Under the pieces are notes generated by a model, which saw only the letters and a list, made by a program, of their open reading frames with translations, did not search any database and was not told where the DNA came from. This document shows, piece by piece, positions 1 through 7,229 of a stretch of 37,174 bases of DNA. The stretch covers positions 1 through 37,174 of the forward strand of contig CAYRFE010000032.1 in NCBI GenBank assembly GCA_964423645.1, written 5' to 3'. Source of the DNA: CAYRFE01 sp964423645 [NCBI: uncultured bacterium]. Its GTDB lineage: Bacteria; Macinerneyibacteriota; Macinerneyibacteria; Macinerneyibacteriales. A program made the translations under genes and the position numbers. How positions within the stretch are numbered: position 1 is the stretch's first letter; every line of letters begins with the position of its first letter.

Positions 1-720
1 GGGAGCATGCCAGATAATATGACGAATGCCGTGTTCTTTAAAATACTGTATGGTATTGGACACAACCACAACCGCTAATCCTTGCCGGCGATAGTTTTGA
101 TCGGTGATTATGCCGATCTCTACAGCATCAGAATTGTGGAAATCAATATGACAGACGGAAGCGACGGTATTTTCCTTCAGTAAGCAAAAGCCTCTGACGC
201 CGTTCACATTGTCGGTCCGTTCGCACCACTCATCAAGAATTAAATCAAGGTTTTCAGTAGTGTTAGAATTCAAAAAATCCTGTGTAACCGGCTGCAGAAT
301 GAAGCCGTCGGGAATCGCCGAAGGGGGCTCAAGACTCCGATCATTATTCCAGCTGAAAAGATATGCAGGATTCCATGCGGCCTCCATCGTTCGGAAAATA
401 TCATGTACCGACTCATCCGCTTCCGGGTGAAGGAACATTTCCATAGCGGCTCCGTTTTCTTCAAATTGATCACGCAACACTGTTTCGGATAGGGCTTTCT
501 GCCATGTTTTCAACTCGTTCCCCGCACTTTTAAGCGTCAGGTAACAACGCTCTTCTTCATGTGATAAAATTGCCGCAACCGTCGGGTTTTGAATATCGTC
601 GACATAGACCGTTCCTTTTGCGTTGCCATTGAGCACCGCTTGTGCAAACAATGCGTATGAGTCCCCTTGTAACAGAGGAAGAATTTTATCGGCATTCGGG
701 TTTTTAACGTTATGTAACAT
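1..720 (-). CDS. GNAT-family N-acetyltransferase (3' end beyond window)
   Basis: The frame is open from the ATG at 720 to base 1, giving 240 residues without a stop, so the C-terminus lies outside the window. The visible C-terminal part carries the acetyl-CoA binding loop of GNAT enzymes (EIGIITDQNYRRQGLA, about residues 200-215). The N-terminal ~145 residues (LLQGDSYALFAQAVLNG, FLHPEADESVHDIFR) form a separate module of the kind seen in two-part GNAT proteins. The substrate is unknown. Tandem ATGs lie at 723 and 720; an AAAGGAA ribosome site sits 7 nt before the second, so I use 720. The first ~147 codons recur as a truncated copy at 2344-2783, identical over 380 bp. The intact motif A suggests that this copy is the functional one. 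Confidence 0.8.
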   Translation of the reverse strand, partial: MLHNVKNPNADKILPLLQGDSYALFAQAVLNGNAKGTVYVDDIQNPTVAAILSHEEERCYLTLKSAGNELKTWQKALSETVLRDQFEENGAAMEMFLHPEADESVHDIFRTMEAAWNPAYLFSWNNDRSLEPPSAIPDGFILQPVTQDFLNSNTTENLDLILDEWCERTDNVNGVRGFCLLKENTVASVCHIDFHNSDAVEIGIITDQNYRRQGLAVVVVSNTIQYFKEHGIRHIIWHAP

Positions 721-754
721 CATCGGTTCCTTTCTTGTGTAGTTCATAATGAAG
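281..754. repeat. Segmental duplication, copy 1 (5' half of GNAT gene)
   Basis: This segment matches 2344-2817 in the same orientation at a constant offset of 2063 bp. Bases 281-660 are identical to 2344-2723. The remaining ~94 bp, holding the first codons, ribosome site and a little upstream DNA, differ at about ten positions. The coding change is Q to K in LLQGDS. The sharp step in identity suggests recent copying or gene conversion over the 380-bp core. Confidence 0.93.
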
Positions 755-1215
755 GACTTCTATATTTTAAATAAGGACATATTCATATCCTAGCACGGTG
801 GTAAAAAGTATTGTGCCCTTAAGATCGTTTGTTATTTTTTCTATGTTTATTTTTAACCACTTGCTCTGTCGGATAATAAAAAATTCATAAAGGTCTACCC
901 CCTTCGGAAAAAGTGTTATGCGATGTAGTATAGTGTCCTTTTTCAGTTTTGCAATGTCATATCGGGATGAATTAAACAAATTTTAATGAAATAACTTCTA
1001 ATGAACTATCTTGTAGCATACTACGAGATAACCGAACAAAACTATATTTGTTTGCCCACCCCAACCCCCTCCCTTTGACTTTGGGAGGGGTTTAATTTCT
1101 AATATAGCGAGTACTTCGTCTCCGCACCCCTAAAAATCCAATAACGCCGAAGCAAGCTCTGGGGAATTTGACCTATTTCGATTACAGTGTAAATTATTAT
1201 CTAGTTTTTTTCCTG
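755..1215. other. Intergenic gap upstream of the GNAT gene
   Basis: This 461-bp gap lies between the GNAT start and the end of the pterin-synthase-like gene. Its right third is a dispersed hairpin repeat (1041-1184). The AT-rich remainder should hold the GNAT promoter, but I see no convincing -35/-10 pair. A 70-codon open frame at 767-979 (minus) has no ribosome site or recognisable domain and is not accepted as a gene. Confidence 0.6.
1041..1184 (+). repeat. Dispersed GC-rich hairpin repeat, copy 1 (subfamily I)
   Basis: The element starts with ACTATATTTGTT and GCCCACCCC. It contains CCCCTCCC...GGGAGGGG, an 8-bp stem, then the degenerate second hairpin region CGAGTACTTCGTCTCCG followed by CACCCC. 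It ends with GCCGAAGCAAGCT and GGGGAATTTGACC. The start, first stem and tail match the copy at 24329-24500. Related elements lie at 19561, 24051 and 27457. All are intergenic and in the same orientation. Confidence 0.85.
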
Positions 1216-1707
1216 CTAAAATTCTCTTGAAGCACAATTCAATGAAGATGAACGGAACTCAATTTTTTTAATATTCAACTGATCTTTCAATAATTCATAA
1301 AATACAGTACAGAACCATTCACATGTAGATGGGCCTTTACTAATAGCTACCCTGCTTTCAGGATATGATTTAACTAATTCGTGGTTTATAGCTTTTGCTG
1401 GTGTTCCAAATCTATTTGTTGTTCCTTTCATTCCCGTTTTCTCATATCCTTGCAAAACTAAATCAAGCAAAGGGTCGCCTTCTTGAAAAATCGTTGCATG
1501 CATGAAGTTGTCGGCTACTGCCCATGCCAGTTTTTGTGCTTCTTTAACCGGATAAGCATAATTGTGATTGTTTAAATCGCCTTCAATTTCTATAGTTAAA
1601 TAACCTGAGTGTCCATGAAGATAACTTGCTTCTCCCGGATAATTCATAAATCTGTGTGCATACTGAAAATCCAATTTCACAATGGATCTGTACTTGCCGT
1701 TTGCCAT
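1216..1707 (-). CDS. 6-pyruvoyl-tetrahydropterin synthase / QueD-like protein
   Basis: The 163-residue protein has the T-fold signatures of the PTPS/QueD family. The first zinc histidine is in FQYAHRF (residue 18), and the two further zinc histidines are in LHGHSG (residues 31 and 33). A PSTCEWF stretch near residue 127 resembles the substrate-binding PTxE region. QueD enzymes use a cysteine four residues before the HGH motif. Here that position is alanine, preceded by glutamate (GEASYLHGH), which recalls PTPS-III-type enzymes where glutamate serves. The substrate may therefore not be the queuosine precursor. The ATG follows a strong AAGGAGG site. The gene lies 144 bp downstream of a Fur-family gene, with Fur-type inverted repeats between them, which suggests metal-dependent control. 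Confidence 0.8.
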   Translation of the reverse strand: MANGKYRSIVKLDFQYAHRFMNYPGEASYLHGHSGYLTIEIEGDLNNHNYAYPVKEAQKLAWAVADNFMHATIFQEGDPLLDLVLQGYEKTGMKGTTNRFGTPAKAINHELVKSYPESRVAISKGPSTCEWFCTVFYELLKDQLNIKKIEFRSSSLNCASREF

Positions 1708-1810
1708 ACTATACTCCTCCTTTTTTAAGGTACACCTTTTATACCATTAGTGCATTTCGCTAACCAGACTTTTTTCTTTTTTATCCCCTCCTTTTTTTAG
1801 TTGCCAATAT

Positions 1811-1834
1811 TTACTATATAGTAATAATTACTAT
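1811..1834. promoter_or_regulatory. Composite Fur/PerR/Zur-type operator
   Basis: Two overlapping perfect inverted repeats occur here. TTACTATATAGTAA spans 1811-1824, and ATAGTAAT-A-ATTACTAT (8-1-8) spans 1818-1834. The 7-1-7 core TAGTAATAATTACTA has the geometry of the classical Fur/PerR box. The site lies between the Fur-family gene and the pterin-synthase-like gene, about 105 bp before the latter's start codon. A related box sits upstream of the regulator gene. Binding by the neighbouring regulator is inferred. Confidence 0.72.
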
Positions 1835-1851
1835 TACCTAAGAAAAATTTT

Positions 1852-2289
1852 TTACTTCCCGCTACACTTCAAACAAACACCTTCCAATAAAACCCTTTTA
1901 TTGATAATTACACCTTTCTTCAGTATTACTTCCGGTATGTCTATATCGTTGTACGCCTCATACTCAAAATCATAAATTGAGTGACACTTTATACACCTAA
2001 AATGATGATGCTGGTTCAGATTTGGTTCGAATCGCATCGGCTCACCGGACCCCTCTACAAGATTAACGATGCCGAGTTCCGTAAAAAATAGTAACGTCCT
2101 ATATACAGTATCAAAAGAAATATTCGAGAGATGATTGCGCACTCGTTTATAGATAGCTTCTACCGTGGGATGGTCTTGTGCGTTAAAAAGCTCATCAAAA
2201 ATAAAGGAACGTTGCGGGGTAATTTTAAGACCCTTCTCGGCGCACTTTTCATGAAACTTCTTTTTTAACTCTTCATAACTTAATTTCAT
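1852..2289 (-). CDS. Fur/PerR/Zur-family metal-responsive repressor
   Basis: The 145-residue protein matches the family in length and order. It has an N-terminal winged helix (GLKITPQRSFIFDEL, then SNISFDTVYRTLLFF as recognition helix) and a C-terminal dimerisation/metal domain. Metal ligands visible are HPT (H40), the HHH cluster near residue 94, and two CxxC pairs (RCIKC, VCLKC) expected to hold structural zinc. At the position where Bacillus PerR has the oxidation-defining Asp85, this protein has Glu (RFEPNLNQHHH), which favours Fur- or Zur-like metal sensing over peroxide sensing. The exact metal cannot be read from sequence. A 7-1-7-like box lies inside its promoter, so autoregulation is likely, and a better box precedes the downstream gene. 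Confidence 0.9.
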   Translation of the reverse strand: MKLSYEELKKKFHEKCAEKGLKITPQRSFIFDELFNAQDHPTVEAIYKRVRNHLSNISFDTVYRTLLFFTELGIVNLVEGSGEPMRFEPNLNQHHHFRCIKCHSIYDFEYEAYNDIDIPEVILKKGVIINKRVLLEGVCLKCSGK

Positions 2290-2295
2290 ATTATT

Positions 2296-2324
2296 AGTAT
2301 GTAGTAATAATTCTTATTTGTCAA
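2296..2324 (-). promoter_or_regulatory. Promoter with Fur-type box for the Fur-family gene
   Basis: On the minus strand, TTGACA (2319-2324) is followed after 17 bp by CATACT (2296-2301), 6 nt before the start codon region. The spacer contains a degenerate copy of the operator (forward strand TAGTAATAATTCTTA, 2302-2316), 13 of 15 bases equal to the perfect box at 1819-1833. The placement between -35 and -10 fits autorepression. Confidence 0.6.
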
Positions 2325-2343
2325 TAGCCTCCAATAAAAATAT

Positions 2344-2783
2344 TGTGTAACCGGCTGCAGAATGAAGCCGTCGGGAATCGCCGAAGGGGGCTCAAGACTC
2401 CGATCATTATTCCAGCTGAAAAGATATGCAGGATTCCATGCGGCCTCCATCGTTCGGAAAATATCATGTACCGACTCATCCGCTTCCGGGTGAAGGAACA
2501 TTTCCATAGCGGCTCCGTTTTCTTCAAATTGATCACGCAACACTGTTTCGGATAGGGCTTTCTGCCATGTTTTCAACTCGTTCCCCGCACTTTTAAGCGT
2601 CAGGTAACAACGCTCTTCTTCATGTGATAAAATTGCCGCAACCGTCGGGTTTTGAATATCGTCGACATAGACCGTTCCTTTTGCGTTGCCATTGAGCACC
2701 GCTTGTGCAAACAATGCGTATGAATCCCCTTTAAGCAGAGGAAGGATTTTATCGGCATTCGGGTTTTTAACTTTATGTAACAT
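2344..2783 (-). pseudogene. Truncated duplicate of the GNAT gene (N-terminal half)
   Basis: This is a near-identical copy of the first ~147 codons of the GNAT gene at 1-720, including its AAAGGAA ribosome site and tandem ATGs. Homology stops abruptly at 2344, after ILQPVTQ. The frame then runs through 19 unrelated codons to a stop near 2286, just upstream of the Fur-family gene. The whole acetyl-CoA binding domain is missing, so it should not be an active acetyltransferase. Its product, if made, would be the N-terminal module alone. Confidence 0.85.
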
Positions 2784-2817
2784 CATCGGTTCCTTTCTTG
2801 TGTGGTTCATAGTGAAG
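2344..2817. repeat. Segmental duplication, copy 2
   Basis: Direct repeat of 281-754. The left breakpoint is at the TGTGTAACC sequence. The right edge fades out after TTCATAGTGAAG. The two copies flank the Fur-family and pterin-synthase-like genes. Confidence 0.93.
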
Positions 2818-2913
2818 ATATCAGTAGTTATGTTTTTTGTCCATAAAAATAAAGTGATATCCGTATGCTCTGCACCATTCATTTCCACTCGTTGTATATT
2901 ATTTTTTGAATTA

Positions 2914-2934
2914 GACCTTTGCAAAATTCAAAAT
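2914..2934 (-). repeat. Inverted fragment of the dispersed repeat end
   Basis: GACCTTTGCAAAATTC followed by AAAAT is the reverse complement of the tail of the repeat copies at 19561-19689 and 27457-27586. It shows that this terminal motif can occur alone and inverted, as expected if it were the end of a small non-autonomous mobile element. Confidence 0.6.
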
Positions 2935-2976
2935 TTACATATTTTATTTTTAGATCCAGTGATACTTTTGCACCAA

Positions 2977-3050
2977 ACCGCGCGTCCCATCACACCCTTG
3001 ATCGCTCCGAGCATCAACCCACGACCACGTTGTGCGGGAATAGGCGGGGG
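2977..3050. repeat. Direct repeat flanking the antitoxin gene, copy A
   Basis: About 74 bp match 4093-4166. The shared core includes CATCACACCCTTGATCGC, CCGAGCATCA and CCACGACCACGTTGTGCGGG. Read on the minus strand, both copies keep an open frame encoding PPIPAQRGRG, V or L, then MLGAIKGVM. Several of the differences fall at third codon positions, so they may be remnants of one gene end. Copy A continues into a ten-G run. Confidence 0.8.
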
Positions 3051-3112
3051 GGGGGCAAAACACATAACAGCGTGACAGCTTGAATACTACAGGATAACAA
3101 ATTTTTTAACCG

Positions 3113-3141
3113 TTGACAATACATTGTCATTCATGTATTAT
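3113..3141 (+). promoter_or_regulatory. Promoter and palindromic operator of the AbiEi-type gene
   Basis: TTGACA (3113-3118), a 17-bp spacer and TATTAT (3136-3141) form a near-consensus sigma-70 promoter. A perfect inverted repeat TGACAAT-AC-ATTGTCA (3114-3129) covers the -35 box and most of the spacer. AbiEi antitoxins are known to repress their own operon through inverted repeats, so this is the expected autoregulatory operator. Confidence 0.75.
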
Positions 3142-3172
3142 TGTGTTGAGATAATTACGAAAAAGAGGATTA

Positions 3173-3976
3173 ATGGCATACAATAATACTTTCAGCAGTT
3201 TAAGCAAAAAAGAAACCGAGCTCATTGCTCGATTAACCTATGAAAAAAAGTCAATTGTTACGATCGAAGATATAAGCATCTATATATCAATGAATAAAGC
3301 ATCTCGAAACAAGCTGATCTTTTCATTGATGCAAAAAAAAATATTACGCTCAATTAAACGTGGCGTGTATCTGTTTACACCACTCGAAGCTCTTTCTACC
3401 GGGAAACAAGTCAATGAATATTGCATACCCCCTCTTTTTTTTCCGAAAGGAAATTACTATATTGGGTACTCCACGATGTATAATTATTACGGATTTACAG
3501 AACAATTATTTCAAACCGTATATGTATTGAATACGGATTATAGCCAAACACGAATCATTTCAGGGATCACGTATAAATTTACAAAAATTACACCGGATCG
3601 CCTTTACGGATTAACGACTCTGGTCATAGATAACACAACGATCACTATCAGTTCAAAAGAACGAACTCTTATTGACCTTATGTATTTCAATAACCCTGTG
3701 GGCGGCAGTGAACGTGCCGCAGACCTATTTAAGCAAGTTGTCTCACAGACTGATTGTGACCGAAAAGCTCTTATAGACTATGCGGTCAAGTTCCCTGTTA
3801 TATCAATTCGTAAACGCATTGGGGTGCTTTTAGAAGATTTACAGTGGAGTAATTCTGAGTTAGAGCCCTTAGCAAAGAGTGTGCAAGACTCATCAATAAT
3901 ATCGTTTGGCAAATCCCGAAAAGGAATAATTAATAAGAAATGGCGGGTTATAATCGATGCTTCACAAAAATCCTGA
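3173..3976 (+). CDS. AbiEi-type antitoxin / transcriptional regulator (orphan)
   Basis: The 267-residue protein has the layout of AbiEi antitoxins of type IV toxin-antitoxin systems. An N-terminal winged helix-turn-helix (residues ~8-70, ending SIKRGVYLFTPLEAL) is followed by the C-terminal domain with GNYYIGYSTMYNYYGFTEQ and ISSKERTLIDLMY. The ATG follows AGAGGA with normal spacing, and a strong promoter/operator precedes it. In complete systems the next gene is the nucleotidyltransferase toxin AbiEii. Here the 271 bp downstream hold no such gene, so the antitoxin is solitary. It may persist as an anti-addiction gene, act on a toxin elsewhere, or be a relic. It is flanked by a direct repeat and lies beside a restriction operon. 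Confidence 0.82.
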   Translation: MAYNNTFSSLSKKETELIARLTYEKKSIVTIEDISIYISMNKASRNKLIFSLMQKKILRSIKRGVYLFTPLEALSTGKQVNEYCIPPLFFPKGNYYIGYSTMYNYYGFTEQLFQTVYVLNTDYSQTRIISGITYKFTKITPDRLYGLTTLVIDNTTITISSKERTLIDLMYFNNPVGGSERAADLFKQVVSQTDCDRKALIDYAVKFPVISIRKRIGVLLEDLQWSNSELEPLAKSVQDSSIISFGKSRKGIINKKWRVIIDASQKS

Positions 3977-4025
3977 TTCATTCAAAGAGATTCTGAGCCA
4001 CACAGCGGCACAATTACATCAATAG

Positions 4026-4052
4026 TACTGCCATTGAATGCATGTGGCAGTA
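4026..4052 (+). terminator. Possible hairpin downstream of the antitoxin gene
   Basis: TACTGCCA (4026-4033) and TGGCAGTA (4045-4052) form an 8-bp perfect stem with an 11-nt loop, about 50 bp after the stop codon. No strong T-run follows, so termination activity is uncertain. Confidence 0.4.
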
Positions 4053-4092
4053 ACTTTGTAACAAAATATTTACACCTTACTGTTTAACCTCA

Positions 4093-4166
4093 ATCCGCGC
4101 TTTTCATCACACCCTTGATCGCACCGAGCATCACCCCACGACCACGTTGTGCGGGGATCGGCGGGG
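4093..4166. repeat. Direct repeat flanking the antitoxin gene, copy B
   Basis: This matches 2977-3050 at ~85% by eye and lies in the same orientation 1116 bp away. Together the copies bracket the antitoxin gene, its promoter and its hairpin. On the minus strand the frame PPIPAQRGRGVMLGAIKGVM runs to a TGA stop (KSAD end). Here the G-run is only four bases, against ten in copy A. Confidence 0.8.
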
Positions 4167-4247
4167 AATGCTATGAAACAACAAATCTCTGTACCAAGAT
4201 TCAGCTATTTTAGAACAGGAACCAACACGATGTGCGAAGGCATTAGT

Positions 4248-7229
4248 CTAATAATATTCTTTGATATAGTCATATGATTTATTGAATAATTCTTCATCTT
4301 TATGAAGTTGATATTTAAGTAGAGTTTTTCGTAGTGATTTTTGTACTTCTCTTTCGCCAGGGATTGTATTTTGCCATCCATCAAATCGTACTAACCGTAC
4401 AATTTCGTCAATATCATTCACTATTCTTTCTACAATGGCAGGTGTCTTATCAGTTTTTAGCTCAAGAAATAAATCAGTCAAAGCTGCCTTTGCGGTTTTC
4501 GCTTGTTCGCCATTTTCTTGTTGCTTTTCAGCTTGTAATGTCTCTTTTGCTATTTCACAAAGATGTTTAATAAATTCTATACTGTTGATTAAACCTTTTT
4601 CCGCTTTATCTCTCAGGGCTTCCAGTCTCTCGCTGAGTTTTTTAAATAACGGGTTGCCTTTATGCTTTCCAAGTCTACCTGTCAATATTTTAATAACTTT
4701 ATCGGCGTCTTTGGGATTTTTACTATTCATCAAATTATCAATAATATCTGCATCAAGAATAACTTCATCCATCTCTTGGTTTATACCATGAACATGGATG
4801 TGCTCATGAATCAATGCAGTTGTCTGTGCGCCTAAAGCATGCCATAGTAATCTTCCATTATCATCTGAGCCAGGCTTAACCGAAGTATAAACTTGTGATA
4901 ACCATTTATAATCTTTCTGATATTTCTTTAATACATCATCGGGAGAAAGGGCTTCCCATAGCTTCGATAAAAAACTAAAATCCTTTGCAAACGCATCGCG
5001 TTTTTCATTTGAGCTAATGCAATCCTGGGCTTCTTGTAATCCTTCAAAACCTTCAATACTTCTATCCATTCCTTGAAAATGTGATAAACAGAGCGCAATC
5101 TGTGTCGGCAATTTATCTTTTAGCTCTTGTAAGTTGGTGATAACTTTTTTAACAGACTCTTCATCAAAAGCCAATGCATTTGCTGTATCATCGAAAACAC
5201 CAAAATAATCGACAATTCGTCCAAATGTTTTATTGGGAAATAAACGGTTTGTACGGCAAATTGCTTGAAGCAAGGTGTGATCTCTGAGCGATTTATCAAG
5301 ATACATCGTCTGTAAAATGGGTGAGTCAAAACCGGTCAAGAGCTTGGCTGTAACGATTAAAAATTGGAGCGTAGAATCAGAATCATTAAATCTCTCAATT
5401 ACTTTCTCCTGCTGGTCTCTATCCATCGCATACTTTTGTTTAAAATCAAAATCATCATTTGCCGAAGTGCTTATCACAACGATACTTGATTCGGGCGGTA
5501 ATAATATATCAAGTTCTTCTTTATATTGAACACATGCATATCTGTCAGGTGTAACGATCATGGCCTTGAAGCCTTCCGGCCCGACATGTTTTTGAAAGTG
5601 TTCGGCAATATCTTTAACTATTGTTTTTACACGCTCGGGTGACTTGAGAAACACTGCCATTTTTGCGGCTTTTTGGCTGAGTTTATTTTGGTCTTCTTCG
5701 CTTAAATCATTTGCCATTTCCTTAAACGCAACATCAAGGCCTTCTTTATCTATGTGATAATCAGGCAGGCGGGGTTCAAAATGCAAGGGAAGTGTCGCAT
5801 TATCACGGATACTGTCTTGAAAGGTATACCGGCTTAAATATCCGTTTGTATCTTCGTCAGCACCGAACGCCCAAAAAGTATTTTTATCAGCTTTATTGAT
5901 AGGAGTTCCGGTTAATCCAAATAAAAACGCATTAGGAAGCGCACTTCTCATTTTTCGTCCAAGGTCGCCTTCCTGAGTTCTGTGGGCTTCATCAACCATA
6001 ACAATCAAGTTGGCCCTTTTATTCATGTCAGGATAAGCATCTTTGAATTTATGAATCATCGTGATAATGATTTTTCGAGTGTCTTTTTCAAGTAGATCGT
6101 GAAGTTCTTTAATATTATCAGTTGTAACCAGATTGGGTATTTCGGCAGTATTAAATGTAGCGGTAATCTGCGTATCTAAATCAATTCTATCAACAACAAT
6201 CATGACAGTCGGATTGTTAAGCTCTTGCTGTTTGCGCATCTTTTGTGCGGCAAAGAGCATTAATAGCGACTTTCCGGACCCTTGGAAATGCCAGATAAGA
6301 CCTTTTTTAATTTTACCTTGTTTGACACGCTCAACAATCGCATTTGCGCCTTCATACTGTTGATAACGACAGACTACTTTAATTTTTTTCTTTTTGCTAT
6401 TGGTCGCATAAATTGTGAAGTATTGCAAAATATCCAAAAGCGTCGATGGTTTTAAAAGGTGGGTAATCTGCTTGGCGATATCCTGTAGTCCAGCAAAATG
6501 GTGTAATATATCTTTTTCGTCTTCCAATCGCCAGGGAGACCAAAGCTCCAACGGTGTTCTTACGCCACCGATAAAAAGCTCTTTTCCTTCGGTGGCAAAA
6601 GAAAGCACATTGGGAACAAATAATTGCGGAACCGCATTTTCATAAATCACATGGATGTCATGTGCGCCATCCAGCCAACTAACGGCCGGCCTTACCGGTG
6701 TTTTAATTTCACCGATCACCAGCGGAATACCATTCACGATCATGGCGATATCAGGTATTTTGGTTTCTCGCGCGCGAATTTTGAATTGATTCGTGAGCAG
6801 ATATGAGTTGTTGTCGATTTTTTCGAAGTCTATCAATCGAATATTTACATGCTCATTGTTTTTACCGATAGGCATTGAGATTTCGCCACGCAGCCATTTT
6901 GCAAATTCTTCATTTGCACGCACGAGCCCCACATTTCCAACAGCTAGAAGGATTGCCCGCAATTTATGAATGACTTCTTCTGCTCTTTCGGGATTTTGTG
7001 CAATGGCGGGATTAAGCCGAATGAGTGATTCTTTCAACTCCTTTTCAACAAAAACATCGGTAATTTCACGAGGAAGTAATTCCGGCTGAACATATTTCCA
7101 TTTCGGCTCATCGCCGTATGGAACCGAATCTTCTTTTACCATGCCATGTTGCACCTGATTCAGATTAATTCCGGTGAGCTGGTGGATTATGAAATATTCT
7201 ACACTGTTAAGTTCGTTAAACGCACTCAT
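4248..7229 (-). CDS. hsdR: Type I restriction enzyme, R (endonuclease/translocase) subunit
   Basis: The 993-residue protein is the motor and nuclease of a type I restriction-modification complex, which translocates DNA with ATP and cuts far from the recognition site. The N-terminal nuclease core is visible as PDIAMIVNGIPLVIGEIK (D160, E174, K176). The superfamily 2 helicase motifs follow: Walker A QGSGKS (316-321), DEAH (413-416), TGTP (440-443), TAKLLTGFDSP and QAICRTNR further on. A C-terminal helical region of about 300 residues would bind the methylase core. All key residues are present and the length is normal. It is the last gene of the operon; its ATG overlaps the hsdS stop (ATGA). Confidence 0.96.
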   Translation of the reverse strand: MSAFNELNSVEYFIIHQLTGINLNQVQHGMVKEDSVPYGDEPKWKYVQPELLPREITDVFVEKELKESLIRLNPAIAQNPERAEEVIHKLRAILLAVGNVGLVRANEEFAKWLRGEISMPIGKNNEHVNIRLIDFEKIDNNSYLLTNQFKIRARETKIPDIAMIVNGIPLVIGEIKTPVRPAVSWLDGAHDIHVIYENAVPQLFVPNVLSFATEGKELFIGGVRTPLELWSPWRLEDEKDILHHFAGLQDIAKQITHLLKPSTLLDILQYFTIYATNSKKKKIKVVCRYQQYEGANAIVERVKQGKIKKGLIWHFQGSGKSLLMLFAAQKMRKQQELNNPTVMIVVDRIDLDTQITATFNTAEIPNLVTTDNIKELHDLLEKDTRKIIITMIHKFKDAYPDMNKRANLIVMVDEAHRTQEGDLGRKMRSALPNAFLFGLTGTPINKADKNTFWAFGADEDTNGYLSRYTFQDSIRDNATLPLHFEPRLPDYHIDKEGLDVAFKEMANDLSEEDQNKLSQKAAKMAVFLKSPERVKTIVKDIAEHFQKHVGPEGFKAMIVTPDRYACVQYKEELDILLPPESSIVVISTSANDDFDFKQKYAMDRDQQEKVIERFNDSDSTLQFLIVTAKLLTGFDSPILQTMYLDKSLRDHTLLQAICRTNRLFPNKTFGRIVDYFGVFDDTANALAFDEESVKKVITNLQELKDKLPTQIALCLSHFQGMDRSIEGFEGLQEAQDCISSNEKRDAFAKDFSFLSKLWEALSPDDVLKKYQKDYKWLSQVYTSVKPGSDDNGRLLWHALGAQTTALIHEHIHVHGINQEMDEVILDADIIDNLMNSKNPKDADKVIKILTGRLGKHKGNPLFKKLSERLEALRDKAEKGLINSIEFIKHLCEIAKETLQAEKQQENGEQAKTAKAALTDLFLELKTDKTPAIVERIVNDIDEIVRLVRFDGWQNTIPGEREVQKSLRKTLLKYQLHKDEELFNKSYDYIKEYY

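Larger units (their letters stand above)
2818..3112. other. Intergenic patchwork of repeat fragments
   Basis: No gene is seen between the GNAT fragment and the antitoxin promoter. The stretch holds an inverted fragment of the dispersed repeat's tail (2914-2934, GACCTTTGCAAAATTC) and copy A of a ~74-bp repeat (2977-3050). It ends in a run of ten G (3046-3055). A 129-codon plus-strand frame across this stretch is antisense to the GNAT fragment and is not credible. Confidence 0.6.

Noticed and set aside
767-979. 70-codon minus-strand open frame upstream of the GNAT gene
   Set aside because: It has no ribosome site, no recognisable domain and AT-rich composition typical of spacer DNA.
2686-3075. 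129-codon plus-strand open frame
   Set aside because: It is antisense to the duplicated GNAT fragment and ends in the ten-G tract; no start signal.
3977-4247. Search for an AbiEii toxin gene after the antitoxin
   Set aside because: The gap is 271 bp, contains a hairpin and a repeat, and has no frame of suitable length.
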